Assembly: GCA_947445035.1 (NCBI GenBank)
Contig: CANFCK010000013.1
Location: 55,775 to 119,774, forward strand
DNA from: Deltaproteobacteria bacterium
GTDB taxonomy: Bacteria; Myxococcota_A; UBA796; SXON01
Reading direction: 5' to 3'
Length of the DNA stretch: 64,000 nt
How positions within the stretch are numbered: position 1 is the stretch's first letter; the number at the start of each line of letters is the position of its first letter. Positions 34,593 through 43,133 of the stretch are shown here, piece after piece. Under the pieces are notes generated by a model, which saw nothing but the letters and a program-made list of their open reading frames with translations, did not search any database and was not told the DNA's origin. Position numbers and translations under genes: made by a program.

Positions 34593-36221
34593 ATGGCCGA
34601 GATCGCATACCCGCCGGTGCGCTTCGAGACGCACCCTTCGCGCTACCGTCACTGGCACCTCACCGTGCAGGGCAGCGTCGCCACGCTGACGATGCGCGTG
34701 CAGGAAGACGGAGGCATGTGGCCTGGCAAGTACGAGCTCAAGCTCAACTCCTACGACCTCGGCGTCGACGTCGAGCTGGCCGACGCGGTGCAGCGAATCC
34801 GCTTCGAGCATCCCGCCGTGCGCGCGGTGGTCATGACCGGCGGCTACGACAAGATCTTCTGCGCCGGCGCGAACATCCGCATGCTCGCCCAGGCCAGCCA
34901 CGCCTTCAAGGTCAACTTCTGCAAGTTCACCAACGAAACGCGCGGCGGCATCGAGGAGGCCACCGCCAAGGGCGGCGCGGTCTACATCGCAGCGCTCAAC
35001 GGGACCGCGTCGGGCGGCGGGTATGAGCTGGCGATGGCCTGCAAGGAGATCCTGCTCATCGATGACGGCAACTCCGCGGTTTCGCTGCCGGAAGTTCCCC
35101 TGCTTGGTGTGCTCCCAGGCACCGGCGGCCTGACCCGGCTGACGGACAAACGAAAGGTGCGTCGCGATATTGCCGACGTCTTCTGCACCAAGGCCGAGGG
35201 CTTCAAGGCCCGTGATGCGGTGCGGTACCGCTTCGTGGACGCGGCGTTCCCCCGTAGCAAGTGGCAAGCCGGCGTCGAAGCCCGCACCCAGGCGGTGGTG
35301 GCCGGCAATCCGATGGCGCCCGATGCCTTCCCGGTGGAACTGGAGGCGCTGGAGCCCACCGAGAGCCAGGGTCACTACATCGAATATCGCTACGTCAAGG
35401 TCACGATCGACGCGGTCACCCGCGTGGCCCATGTCACCATCGCCGCACCGACGTCGGCGCCCACCAAGGACAGCTCCACCTGGTCGCTCCGCGCGTGGCG
35501 CGAACTGGACGATGCGCTGATGCGGCTCCGCGTCAACCATCTGGACATCGGCTTGCTGGTGCTCAAGACGACCGGCGACCGGGACGCGGTCATCGCCGCC
35601 GACGCCGCGCTCGACACCCAGGGTTGGTTCGGCGACGAAGTTCGGTTTTTCCAGGCGCGGGTGCTCCGCCGGCTCGACAACATGGCCAAGTCGATCTTCG
35701 CATTGGTCGAGCCCGGCAATGCGTTCGCCGGCTCCCTCTTCGAGCTCGTACTCGCGTCCGACCGCAGCTACATGCTCGCTGACGACGATGGCATCAACAA
35801 GGTCCGTCCCACCGCTGTTTCAGGAGGGGCCTTCCCCATGCACTCGGGCCTCACCCGCTTGCAGGCCCGCTACCCCGGCGATCCCAGCCTTCCGGGTCGC
35901 ATCCTCGCGATCGACAACGTCGTCGACGCCGAGTCCGCGGCCGAGTTGGAGTTGGTCACGATGACGCCGGACGAGATCGACTACGCCGACGAGGTCCGCA
36001 TCGCCATCGAAGAGCGGTGCAGTCTCTCGCCCGACGCGTTGACTGGCATGGAGCAGAACCTCCGCTTCGGCGGCCCCGAGTCAGCCGAGAACAAGATCTA
36101 CGGCCGGCTCACCGCCTGGCAGAACTGGATCTTCCAGCGCCCCAACGCCGTCGGCGAGCGCGGAGCGCTCAAGATGTTCGGTGCTCCCGAACAGCCTATT
36201 TTCGACTACAAGCGCACCTAG
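34593..36221 (+). CDS. boxC: Benzoyl-CoA-dihydrodiol lyase (2,3-epoxybenzoyl-CoA dihydrolase)
   Basis: This 542-residue BoxC opens the ring of 2,3-epoxybenzoyl-CoA in the aerobic hybrid benzoate pathway, giving 3,4-dehydroadipyl-CoA semialdehyde and formate. It has the family's two crotonase-like halves. The N-terminal half contains VVMTGGYDKIFCAGANIRML, NGTASGGGYELAMACKEI and LLGVLPGTGGLTRLTDKR. The C-terminal half has SIFALVEPGNAFAGSLFELV. Length is typical. The start is backed by GAGGA four bases upstream. boxB follows after 9 bp, and a BoxR-type promoter/operator region precedes it. boxA is not present here. Confidence 0.95.
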   Translation: MAEIAYPPVRFETHPSRYRHWHLTVQGSVATLTMRVQEDGGMWPGKYELKLNSYDLGVDVELADAVQRIRFEHPAVRAVVMTGGYDKIFCAGANIRMLAQASHAFKVNFCKFTNETRGGIEEATAKGGAVYIAALNGTASGGGYELAMACKEILLIDDGNSAVSLPEVPLLGVLPGTGGLTRLTDKRKVRRDIADVFCTKAEGFKARDAVRYRFVDAAFPRSKWQAGVEARTQAVVAGNPMAPDAFPVELEALEPTESQGHYIEYRYVKVTIDAVTRVAHVTIAAPTSAPTKDSSTWSLRAWRELDDALMRLRVNHLDIGLLVLKTTGDRDAVIAADAALDTQGWFGDEVRFFQARVLRRLDNMAKSIFALVEPGNAFAGSLFELVLASDRSYMLADDDGINKVRPTAVSGGAFPMHSGLTRLQARYPGDPSLPGRILAIDNVVDAESAAELELVTMTPDEIDYADEVRIAIEERCSLSPDALTGMEQNLRFGGPESAENKIYGRLTAWQNWIFQRPNAVGERGALKMFGAPEQPIFDYKRT

Positions 36222-36230
36222 GAGCCCACC

Positions 36231-37655
36231 ATGGCCGAGATCGACTACCAAAGCCGCATCCCCAACAACGTCAACCTCGACACCGACAAGCGCCTGCAGC
36301 GTGCGCTCGAAAAGTGGCAGCCCGCCTACCTCGACTGGTGGAACCAGATGGGGCCGGAAAGTTTCCAGCAGCACGACGTCTACCTGCGCACGGCCGTCAG
36401 CACGGAGCCCGGCGGCTGGGCCCAGTTCGGGTACGTCAAGATGCCCGACTACCGGTGGGGCATCTTCCTCGACGCCGCCGAGCCCGATCGACGCATCCCC
36501 TTCGGCGACCACGCGGGCGACCCCGTCTGGCAGGAGGTGCCGGGCGAGTATCGAAATGTATTGCGGCGTATCATCGTGACCCAGGCGGATACCGAGCCGG
36601 CCAGCGTCGAGCAGCAGCGGTGGCTGGGCATGACCGCGCCCTCGCTCATCGACATGCGCAACCTGTTCCAGGTCAACGTCGAAGAGGGCCGCCACCTGTG
36701 GGCGATGGTCTACCTGTTGCACGCCCACTTTGGTAAAGATGGCCGTGACGAGGCTGATGATCTGCTTGCCCGGCGCTCGGGTGACCCCGACAAGCCCCGG
36801 ATTCTCGACGCCTTCAATCAGCCCTGCCCGGACTGGCTCACGTTCTTCTGTTTCACATGTTTCACCGACCGCGACGGAAAGTATCAGTTGGGTGCGCTGG
36901 CTGAGTCGGGCTTCGACCCGCTGTCCCGTACCTGCCACTTCATGCTCACTGAAGAGGCCCATCACCTCTTCGTCGGCGAGACTGGCGTGGAGCGGGTTTT
37001 GCGCCGCGGGGCACAGCTTGCCAAGCTCGACCCCAACGGCGATGCGCGCGCCCAGGGTGGCATCCCGGTTGCGATGATCCAGAAGTGGATCACCTACTGG
37101 TTCAGCTACTCCATCGACCTGTTCGGCTCGGAGATCAGCAGCAACGCGGCGGACTTCTTCGCGGCGGGGCTCAAGGGGCGCTGGGCGGAGGTCAAGGACC
37201 ACACCGAGCACTCCGCGCTCAATCAGTGGCAGCGGATGACTGTGCTCGAAGGCGGGCGACTCACTGAGAAGGACGTTCCGCTTCGCAATGCGATGAACGA
37301 GCTTTTGCGCGCGGCCTACATCAAGGACACCGAGCGGGTGGTCAAGCGCTGGAATCTAGCGTTGGAGGAAGAAGGCGTCGCCGACCGCATCCAACTGCCC
37401 AACAGCCGCTTCTTCCGTCGCCAGGGCATCTACGCCAACCTGCACTTCACCCCGGAAGGCGAGATGATCTCCGCGGAAGCGTGGAATGCCCGCGTGGACG
37501 GGTGGCTCCCCACCGAGGCCGATCGTGCCTATGTCGCGAGCCTGATGCACCGGGTGACCGACCCGGGCAAGATGGCGCATTGGATCGCAGCACCCCGCCG
37601 GGGCATCCACGGCAACCCCGTGGAATTCGAGTACGTGCGGCCGCCCCGGGCGTGA
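36231..37655 (+). CDS. boxB: Benzoyl-CoA 2,3-epoxidase, oxygenase subunit
   Basis: This 474-residue BoxB is the di-iron monooxygenase that epoxidises benzoyl-CoA with O2 and electrons from BoxA. The start MAEIDYQSRIPNNVNL and the length match the family. The metal ligands are visible in the two helix motifs, VNVEEGRHLWAMVYLLHAHF and LTEEAHHLFVGETGVERV. AGGAG precedes the ATG. The electron-transfer partner boxA must be encoded elsewhere, or another reductase must serve. The stop overlaps the start of a small downstream gene (GTGA). Confidence 0.95.
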   Translation: MAEIDYQSRIPNNVNLDTDKRLQRALEKWQPAYLDWWNQMGPESFQQHDVYLRTAVSTEPGGWAQFGYVKMPDYRWGIFLDAAEPDRRIPFGDHAGDPVWQEVPGEYRNVLRRIIVTQADTEPASVEQQRWLGMTAPSLIDMRNLFQVNVEEGRHLWAMVYLLHAHFGKDGRDEADDLLARRSGDPDKPRILDAFNQPCPDWLTFFCFTCFTDRDGKYQLGALAESGFDPLSRTCHFMLTEEAHHLFVGETGVERVLRRGAQLAKLDPNGDARAQGGIPVAMIQKWITYWFSYSIDLFGSEISSNAADFFAAGLKGRWAEVKDHTEHSALNQWQRMTVLEGGRLTEKDVPLRNAMNELLRAAYIKDTERVVKRWNLALEEEGVADRIQLPNSRFFRRQGIYANLHFTPEGEMISAEAWNARVDGWLPTEADRAYVASLMHRVTDPGKMAHWIAAPRRGIHGNPVEFEYVRPPRA

Positions 37656-37939
37656 GCCTCCGGAGCCGCCTCGACCGGGCGCTGGGCCTGGGACCGTCGG
37701 ACGAGCCCCGGCCCATCGCCGTGTCGGCGCGGCGCACCCGGGTGAACGCCCCGTTGGTTTCAACTCCCGGCGCGCGTGTCAGATTGGTCAGAACCCAAAG
37801 GAGTGGCGAGCTCGGACGTCTTCTGTTGTGGCTGCACCGAAACCACGTTCCGGTCGAGCTTATAGAGGGAGTAGTGGACGACGTGTGCGTGGATGGGGAG
37901 CGTGTGTCAGCAACGGAAGCGCGGCGTAGATTGGGGTAG
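37652..37939 (+). CDS. Small protein coupled to boxB
   Basis: This encodes 95 residues from GTG 37652, whose last bases overlap the boxB TGA. The product is basic and soluble. Its C-terminal half (VRLVRTQRSGELGRLLLWLH, then RNHVPVELIEGVVDD) has a strand-helix-strand look, but I recognise no family and there is no cysteine pair. The overlap implies co-translation with boxB. Possible roles are an accessory factor or a CoA-pathway small protein; neither is supported by a motif. Confidence 0.5.
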   Translation: MSLRSRLDRALGLGPSDEPRPIAVSARRTRVNAPLVSTPGARVRLVRTQRSGELGRLLLWLHRNHVPVELIEGVVDDVCVDGERVSATEARRRLG

Positions 37940-38064
37940 GGGCCGCCCGTGCCCGCAAGCGGCCGCTGCGTCGGCGCTGTGTCCTGGCGTACGTGGCCGG
38001 CCCCTTTCGCCCGATCGGGGCAGTGCGCGCGAAACCAACTGGGCGTTGCGGTATCCTCCTCCGT

Positions 38065-40068
38065 ATGCGCTCCCTCGTCTTCAGCCTGGTCCTCGCCGGC
38101 TGCCCCATGCCCGTTGTCGAGGAGCCCGCGGGCGAACCCGGCCGGAGTGGACCCGACCGCTATGACACCGCCGCGGGCGATACCGCGAGCGACGACACCG
38201 CGGGTGAGGACACGGCCGCGTAGGACACGGCGGGCGAGGACACGGCCGCGGAAGATACCGGGGGCGAGGACACGGCGGTGCCCATCGACGCCGACCTCGA
38301 CGGCTTCAGTGCCGACGCGGACTGCGATGACGCCGACCCGAACGCCTTCCCCGGCAACCTCGAAACCTGCGACGGCACCGACAACGACTGCAACGGCGAA
38401 GCCGACGAGTCGAGCTCCAGCGACGCCTCCCCATGGTATGCCGACCTCGACGCCGACGGATTCGGCGACCCTGCCGCCTCGACCGCCGGTTGCAGCGCGC
38501 CGCCCGGCCACGTGGCCGATGCCACCGACTGCGACGACACCCGCGCCGCCGTGAACCCGTCCGCCGCCGAAGTGTGCGACAGCACCAGCACCGACGAGGA
38601 CTGCAACGGGTTGTCCAACGACAGCGACGCGGGCGTGTCTGGCACCACCCGCTTCTTCACCGACAGCGACGGCGACGGTTTCGGCGACGACACCCTCCCG
38701 CAAGACGCGTGCGAAGCCCCCGCGGGGAGCAGCGCTGTGGGCGGCGACTGCAACGACGCTGACGCGGCCTACAACCCAGCCGCCACCGAGTCCTGCACCG
38801 AGCCCATCGACTACAACTGCGACGGCTCGACCGCCTACGCCGACGCCGACACCGACGGCACCCCCGCTTGCGAAGACTGCAACGACGCCGACGCTGCAAT
38901 CTTTCCAGGCGCCGACGAGACCTGCAATGGTGTCGACGACGACTGCGCCGGCGACATCGATGAAGCCGACGCCATCGACGTGAGCACCTGGTACATCGAC
39001 AGCGACGCCGACGGGTGGGGCAGCGCCTCGCTTACCGAGCTCGCGTGCGCAGCGCCCCCCGGGTACGACGACGACAGCCTGGACTGTAACGACGGCGATG
39101 GCGGCGTGCGGCCCGATGCGCCCGAGGTTTGGTACGACGGCCTCGACCAGAACTGTGACGGTCGCGACGACGACCAGGACAGCGATGGCTACGGGGTGGC
39201 CAGCGACTGCGACGATCTGGACGCAAGCGCGTTCCCGGGCGCCACCGAGGTGGACCTCGACGGCATCGACCAGGACTGCGACGGCTGGGACGGCGGCGCC
39301 GACAGCGATGGCGACGGCCTCACCGACTCCAGCGAAGCTAGCGGCAGCACCGATCCGTTCGACCCCGACACCGACGGCGACACGCTCCTCGATGGCGAGG
39401 AGTCCACCTACGGCACCGACCCCACGCTGGCCGACACCGACAACGACGGGCTCGACGACGACGAGGAACTGGGCCTCGGAACGGATCCAACTGACGACGA
39501 CGACGACGGCGATGGCTGGCTGGACGGCGAGGAGGTGGCAGGCCACACCAGCCCACTCGACGCGAGCGACCACCCGTACACCGGTGGCTGGGAGATTGCG
39601 GCCTGTCGCGACACCATCGTGACCACAGGCGCCGCGGTGGGCGACATCGCCCCGGACTTCGGCCTCATCGACCAAAACGGCGACACCGTGCGCCTCCACA
39701 GCTTCTGCGACCGTGCGGTGCTCTTGGATTTCACCGAGTTCTGGTGAAGTGGTTGCCGCTCGGCTGCCCCCGGTCTGGAGGCAAGATATCAGCGCTACAA
39801 GGATTACGGCTTAATCGTGGTCAGCGCCGCGTCGGAAGACAGCAGCTACAACCCCGTGGAGCAGGCGGACCTGTTGACGTGGGCCACCGCCTTCGCGCTG
39901 ACGTTCCCGGTGCTCGCCGACGACTCGGCGGCGGTGGACGCACTGTACGATCCAATGTCGCGTAGCCGGCCCACCTACGTGCTGCTCGGCCCTGGCGCGG
40001 AGATCATCGAGATCAACAGTATCTCCGACGCCGACATCGTAGCGGCGCTGCCCACTGCGTACCCCTAG
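38065..40068 (+). CDS. Selenocysteine-containing MopE-repeat lipoprotein with redoxin domain (in-frame amber at codon 53)
   Basis: The frame starts at ATG 38065 with lipoprotein signal MRSLVFSLVLAGC. A DTA(A/G)(G/E)-type repeat linker follows, in which codon 53 is TAG (38221-38223) where GAG is expected. Then come six MopE-like motifs (DCDDADPNAFPG, DCNDADAAIFPG) and thrombospondin-3-like Asp repeats (DSDGDGLTDSSEA). The C-terminal redoxin domain begins GDIAPDFGLIDQNGDTVRL. At 39745-39747 the frame has TGA inside LLDFTEFW-TGA-SGC-RSAAPGLE, exactly the first Cys of CxxC. It then continues for 321 nt to TAG 40066-40068, overlapping the next start. Read as Sec, the motif is U561-S-G-C564. A SECIS-like hairpin follows the TGA. 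Sec is inferred. The amber may mark a broken gene, an error, or a start downstream such as GTG 38278, which would lack the signal. Confidence 0.72.
39765..39783 (+). promoter_or_regulatory. Bacterial SECIS-like hairpin after TGA 39745
   Basis: TGCC (39765-39768) pairs with GGCA (39780-39783). A C-A mismatch and two further C-G pairs (39770-39771 with 39777-39778) close a five-base loop GGTCT (39772-39776). The loop begins 24 nt after the TGA, within the range of bacterial SECIS elements. The same GGUCU is found in the E. coli fdhF SECIS loop. Confidence 0.62.
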
Positions 40069-41804
40069 TGCCCATCGTGCCCCTCCTTCTTCTCCTGGCC
40101 TGCGAGGTCGAACCCCTCGATTCGGCCGGTGACTCCGACGCACCAGCCGCGCCCGCGTGGGTGGCGGTGCCCCCCGGATGCGAGGCCCCCGGCACGCTCG
40201 GCAACGACCCACTGAACCTCGTCGGGCAGCTCCGGGTCACACAGGAAGGTCGCGCCGGTTTCCTCGAAGCGGTCGACATCGAGGTGGACGGCGATCTCGC
40301 GTACGTTGTCGGGATGGGCCGGCTGGTGATCGCCGACGTCTCCGATCGCACCGCGCCCGTGCAGCTCTCCGGCCCCTCCGAGACGAGCTTCGGCAAGCTC
40401 CACCGCGTCGAGCCGATCGGGGAGGACTACATTGCGACCACGCAGCGCGAGGATGGTCTGCTGCTGTGGGATGTGCGCGACCCCACCGTCCAGGACCAGC
40501 TCCTCCAGATCGACGCCGCCGGCATGGAGGGTCTCGCCTACGCGGAGGGCCGCCTGTACGTCGGGGTACGCAACGAGGGCCTCCGCGTGTACGACGTTTC
40601 CGACCCGCCGGCGCCCATCGAGACCGGTCGCGCCGCCGGCCTCGCCGCGACGTGGGAGCTGGCGGCCACCCAAGACGGCTGGCTCTACGCTGCGGACGCC
40701 ACCCTCGGGCTGGTCCCCATCGACGTCCAGAGCCCAGACGCGCCGGTGCTCGGCGTTCCCGTGAGCTTCGAGGACGCCGCGCCGCTGCACGTGCGATACA
40801 CGGATGAACGCGTTTATGTATCACTGGGTGCTGCAGGGGTAGACGTCTTCGACGTCATCGACCGCGCCACGCCGGTGTGGCTCGAAAACTACGCTACCAG
40901 CGGCTCGGCGGTGATGAGCGCCGTCGCCAACGGACGTCTGTGGGTGGCCGATCATGAAGCGGTCACGGTATACGATCTGGCCACGCACACCCCGATCCAT
41001 CGCGACGAGGTCGAGCAATTTTCACTCGCGGTGTGGGCCGAGGGCGACTACGGCTTCGTCGGCGACTGGAATCACATCGAGATGTGGCAGGTGACGCCGG
41101 GGGTGTCGGCGCCGTCGCTGGACGGCCCGTCAGAGCTACGGCTCCGAGACGGCGTTGCCACGACGATCATCACCAACCAAGGCGGGGCCCAGCTGCACCT
41201 GCTCGGCGCGACCGCCGACGGAGGGACGGTGGAGGCGACCACGCTGACGCTGGCCCCGGGCGAGTCGGCCAACCTCCGGGTCAGCGGGCTTGACGCCGAA
41301 AGCAGCCTTTGTGTCGCCACCGACGACCCCGACGACCCGGTGCAATCCTTCCCCATCCGCAGCTCCGCGCCGCCGCCGGCCGGCTTGCAGGCCCCCGACT
41401 TCACCCTCACCGACCTCGACGGGGCAAGCTACCGGCTGTCGGAGCAGCTCGGCAAGCCTGTGCTCCTGGTGTACTTCGCCACCTGGTGACCCGTCTGCGC
41501 CTCCGAGGTCTCGGACATCGAAGCCAGCCTGATCCCCGCCTATCCCGAGTTGGTCGTGTGGGGCATCGCTTCCGGAGAGGACCCCGTCATGCTCGAAGCG
41601 TGGCGCGACGCGTTCGACGTCGACTTCCCCATCCTCGCGGACCGTGACCACGCCGTGGCCAAGCTCTACCAGGGCAGCTTCGCGTTCCCCACCGGCGCCT
41701 TCCCCCAAGAGTGGTTGATCGGCACCGACGGCGTCATCGAGTACTACGGCAACGAGTACGAATACAGCACGCTCGCGGAGCTCATCGAGGCCGAGCTGGA
41801 GTAG
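40068..41804 (+). CDS. Selenocysteine-containing beta-propeller (LVIVD) lipoprotein with redoxin domain
   Basis: GTG 40068 overlaps the stop of the previous gene (TAGTG). The N-terminus MPIVPLLLLLAC is a lipoprotein signal. Residues 45-350 hold at least five LVIVD-type propeller repeats (VIADVSDRTAPVQL, LLWDVRDPTVQDQ, VYDVSDPPAPIE, DVFDVIDRATPVW). An Ig-like stretch follows, then a redoxin domain starting LQAPDFTLTDLDGASYRL. The frame meets TGA 41487-41489 in VLLVYFATW-TGA-PVC-ASEV, the first position of a WCxxC motif. It continues for 315 nt with typical redoxin sequence (VVWGIASGED, FPILADRDHAVAKLY, WLIGTDGVIEYYG) to TAG. Read as Sec, the motif is U474-P-V-C477 in a 578-residue protein. A hairpin with loop AGGUCU follows. 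Sec is inferred from context. Confidence 0.8.
41502..41515 (+). promoter_or_regulatory. Bacterial SECIS-like hairpin after TGA 41487
   Basis: TCCG (41502-41505) pairs perfectly with CGGA (41512-41515) around the loop AGGTCT (41506-41511), the same six bases as the apical loop in E. coli fdhF mRNA. The loop starts 16 nt after the TGA. Its GGTCT lies in a different codon phase than in the preceding gene, so protein conservation does not explain the match. Confidence 0.7.
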
Positions 41805-41861
41805 GAGCCTTGGCAAGCCAGGGCCAACCGTCGGTACTCGTGATCCTCACCGATCGAGGCG

Positions 41862-43133
41862 CTACCAGCCCCCAGTCTTCGCGACGAGCGTGATCGCCGC
41901 CAGATCAAGCTGCATGTCCGCCGTCAGCTCAGCCAGCTCGGCACCGTCGCGTTGCTGGCGCGTCTGCCACAGGTCGAGGAACGTGAGGGCGCCTAGCTCA
42001 TAGGCGGCTTCGGCGAGCGTCAGCGTCTTCTCCGCCAACGCCCGTTCCTCCACCGCCAGCCCCCGGGCCTGCTTCGCCGCGCGATGGGCCGCCCACAACG
42101 AGCGCGCGTCCGCCTCGGCCTGATCGCGATCGCGCGCGACGACGTGGGTCGCGACGTCCTTGTTCATGGCCGCCTCGCGCTGCTTGGCGATGCGGTAGCC
42201 GCCGTCGAACAACACCCAGTCCGCGGTCAGCGCGGCCTGCCAGTTCCACTCTTCGCCCGAGAAGCCGCTATTTTCGCTGAACGACTCGGTGAAGCGGCCG
42301 TTGATCGTCGGGATCCAGCCGAGATCTGTGGCGGTGCGCGCCGCCTGCGCTGCCCGCGCGCGCTCCTCCGACGCGGTGATGGCCGGGGCGCCAAGGGCGC
42401 GTTCCGCGGCGGCGGCGGGGCTGGCGAGCGTGACGCCGCGCGGCTCGGGGCGGTCGAGCGCCACGTCGGGCTCGGTGCCGAGCAGTCGCGAGAGACCGAC
42501 CTCCGCCTGCACCTTTCCGGCCTCCGCCTGCACGAGCTCACGACGCGCACGGGCAAGCGCCACGCCGGCTTGCGCGGTGTCGATGCCGCGGCCGGCGCCG
42601 ATCCGCTCGCGGGTCTCCGCCAGCGCCAAATACTTCTCGGCGCGCGCCACGTTGTCCATCGCGAGGCGCACGCGCTCCCGCGAAAGGAAGGCCGCCCAAT
42701 AGGTGTTCGCCACGCCGACCCGGAGCTGGTCAAGCTGAGCGCGGGCCTGCGCCTCGGCGGCGCGCGCGGTGGCGTTGGCAGCCGTCCACGCGGGCAGCGC
42801 GGAGCCCGAGAAAAGCGGCTGCACCACGCTCACGGAGCCGCTCCAGAACGATTTCTCGTTGACGACGATCGGCTCGGTGTCCCCGACGAGGCCGGCCAGA
42901 TCCTCGGGAATCATCTTGGAGAAGTCGATCGCCGACTCGTATTGGTTGACCGTGTAGCCGCCGCTGAGCGAAAGCCGCGGCAGAAGCGCCGAGGCCGCCT
43001 GGCCGCGAATGGTGGTCGCCGCGCGCATCTGGCTCGCGATGAGCGCGGCGTCGTCGCCGTCGGTCTCGGCGATGCGCCACGCCTCGTCAAGCGAGAGCGC
43101 CAAGGCGACGGGAACGAGCAGGGAGAGCAACAT
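41862..43133 (-). CDS. TolC-family outer-membrane efflux protein
   Basis: This 423-residue protein has a signal (LLSLLVPVALALSLDEAWR). The TolC-like start is followed by two related halves rich in long coiled-coil helices (RAAEAQARAQLDQLRVGVAN, TRERIGAGRGIDTAQAGVAL, AEAAYELGALTFLDLWQTRQ). These trimeric proteins form the outer-membrane exit duct of tripartite pumps. Its ATG directly follows the stop of the RND gene, so it is the last gene of the tetR-MFP-RND-tolC series. Confidence 0.9.
   Translation of the reverse strand: MLLSLLVPVALALSLDEAWRIAETDGDDAALIASQMRAATTIRGQAASALLPRLSLSGGYTVNQYESAIDFSKMIPEDLAGLVGDTEPIVVNEKSFWSGSVSVVQPLFSGSALPAWTAANATARAAEAQARAQLDQLRVGVANTYWAAFLSRERVRLAMDNVARAEKYLALAETRERIGAGRGIDTAQAGVALARARRELVQAEAGKVQAEVGLSRLLGTEPDVALDRPEPRGVTLASPAAAAERALGAPAITASEERARAAQAARTATDLGWIPTINGRFTESFSENSGFSGEEWNWQAALTADWVLFDGGYRIAKQREAAMNKDVATHVVARDRDQAEADARSLWAAHRAAKQARGLAVEERALAEKTLTLAEAAYELGALTFLDLWQTRQQRDGAELAELTADMQLDLAAITLVAKTGGW

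Noticed and set aside
38221..38223. Pyrrolysine or programmed amber read-through
   Set aside because: The codon lies in a low-complexity linker at a non-catalytic position and is one base from the repeat codon GAG; mutation or error is simpler.
38200..38280. CRISPR or tandem-repeat array at the GACACGGC repeats
   Set aside because: Units are 9-15 bp coding repeats of Asp-Thr-Ala in one frame, with no spacers or direct-repeat size typical of CRISPR.
37447..39699. 750-residue Val/Gly-rich minus-strand frame with apparent repeats
   Set aside because: The repeats are antisense copies of Asp-rich MopE/thrombospondin-3-like coding repeats on the plus strand (GAC reads as GTC).
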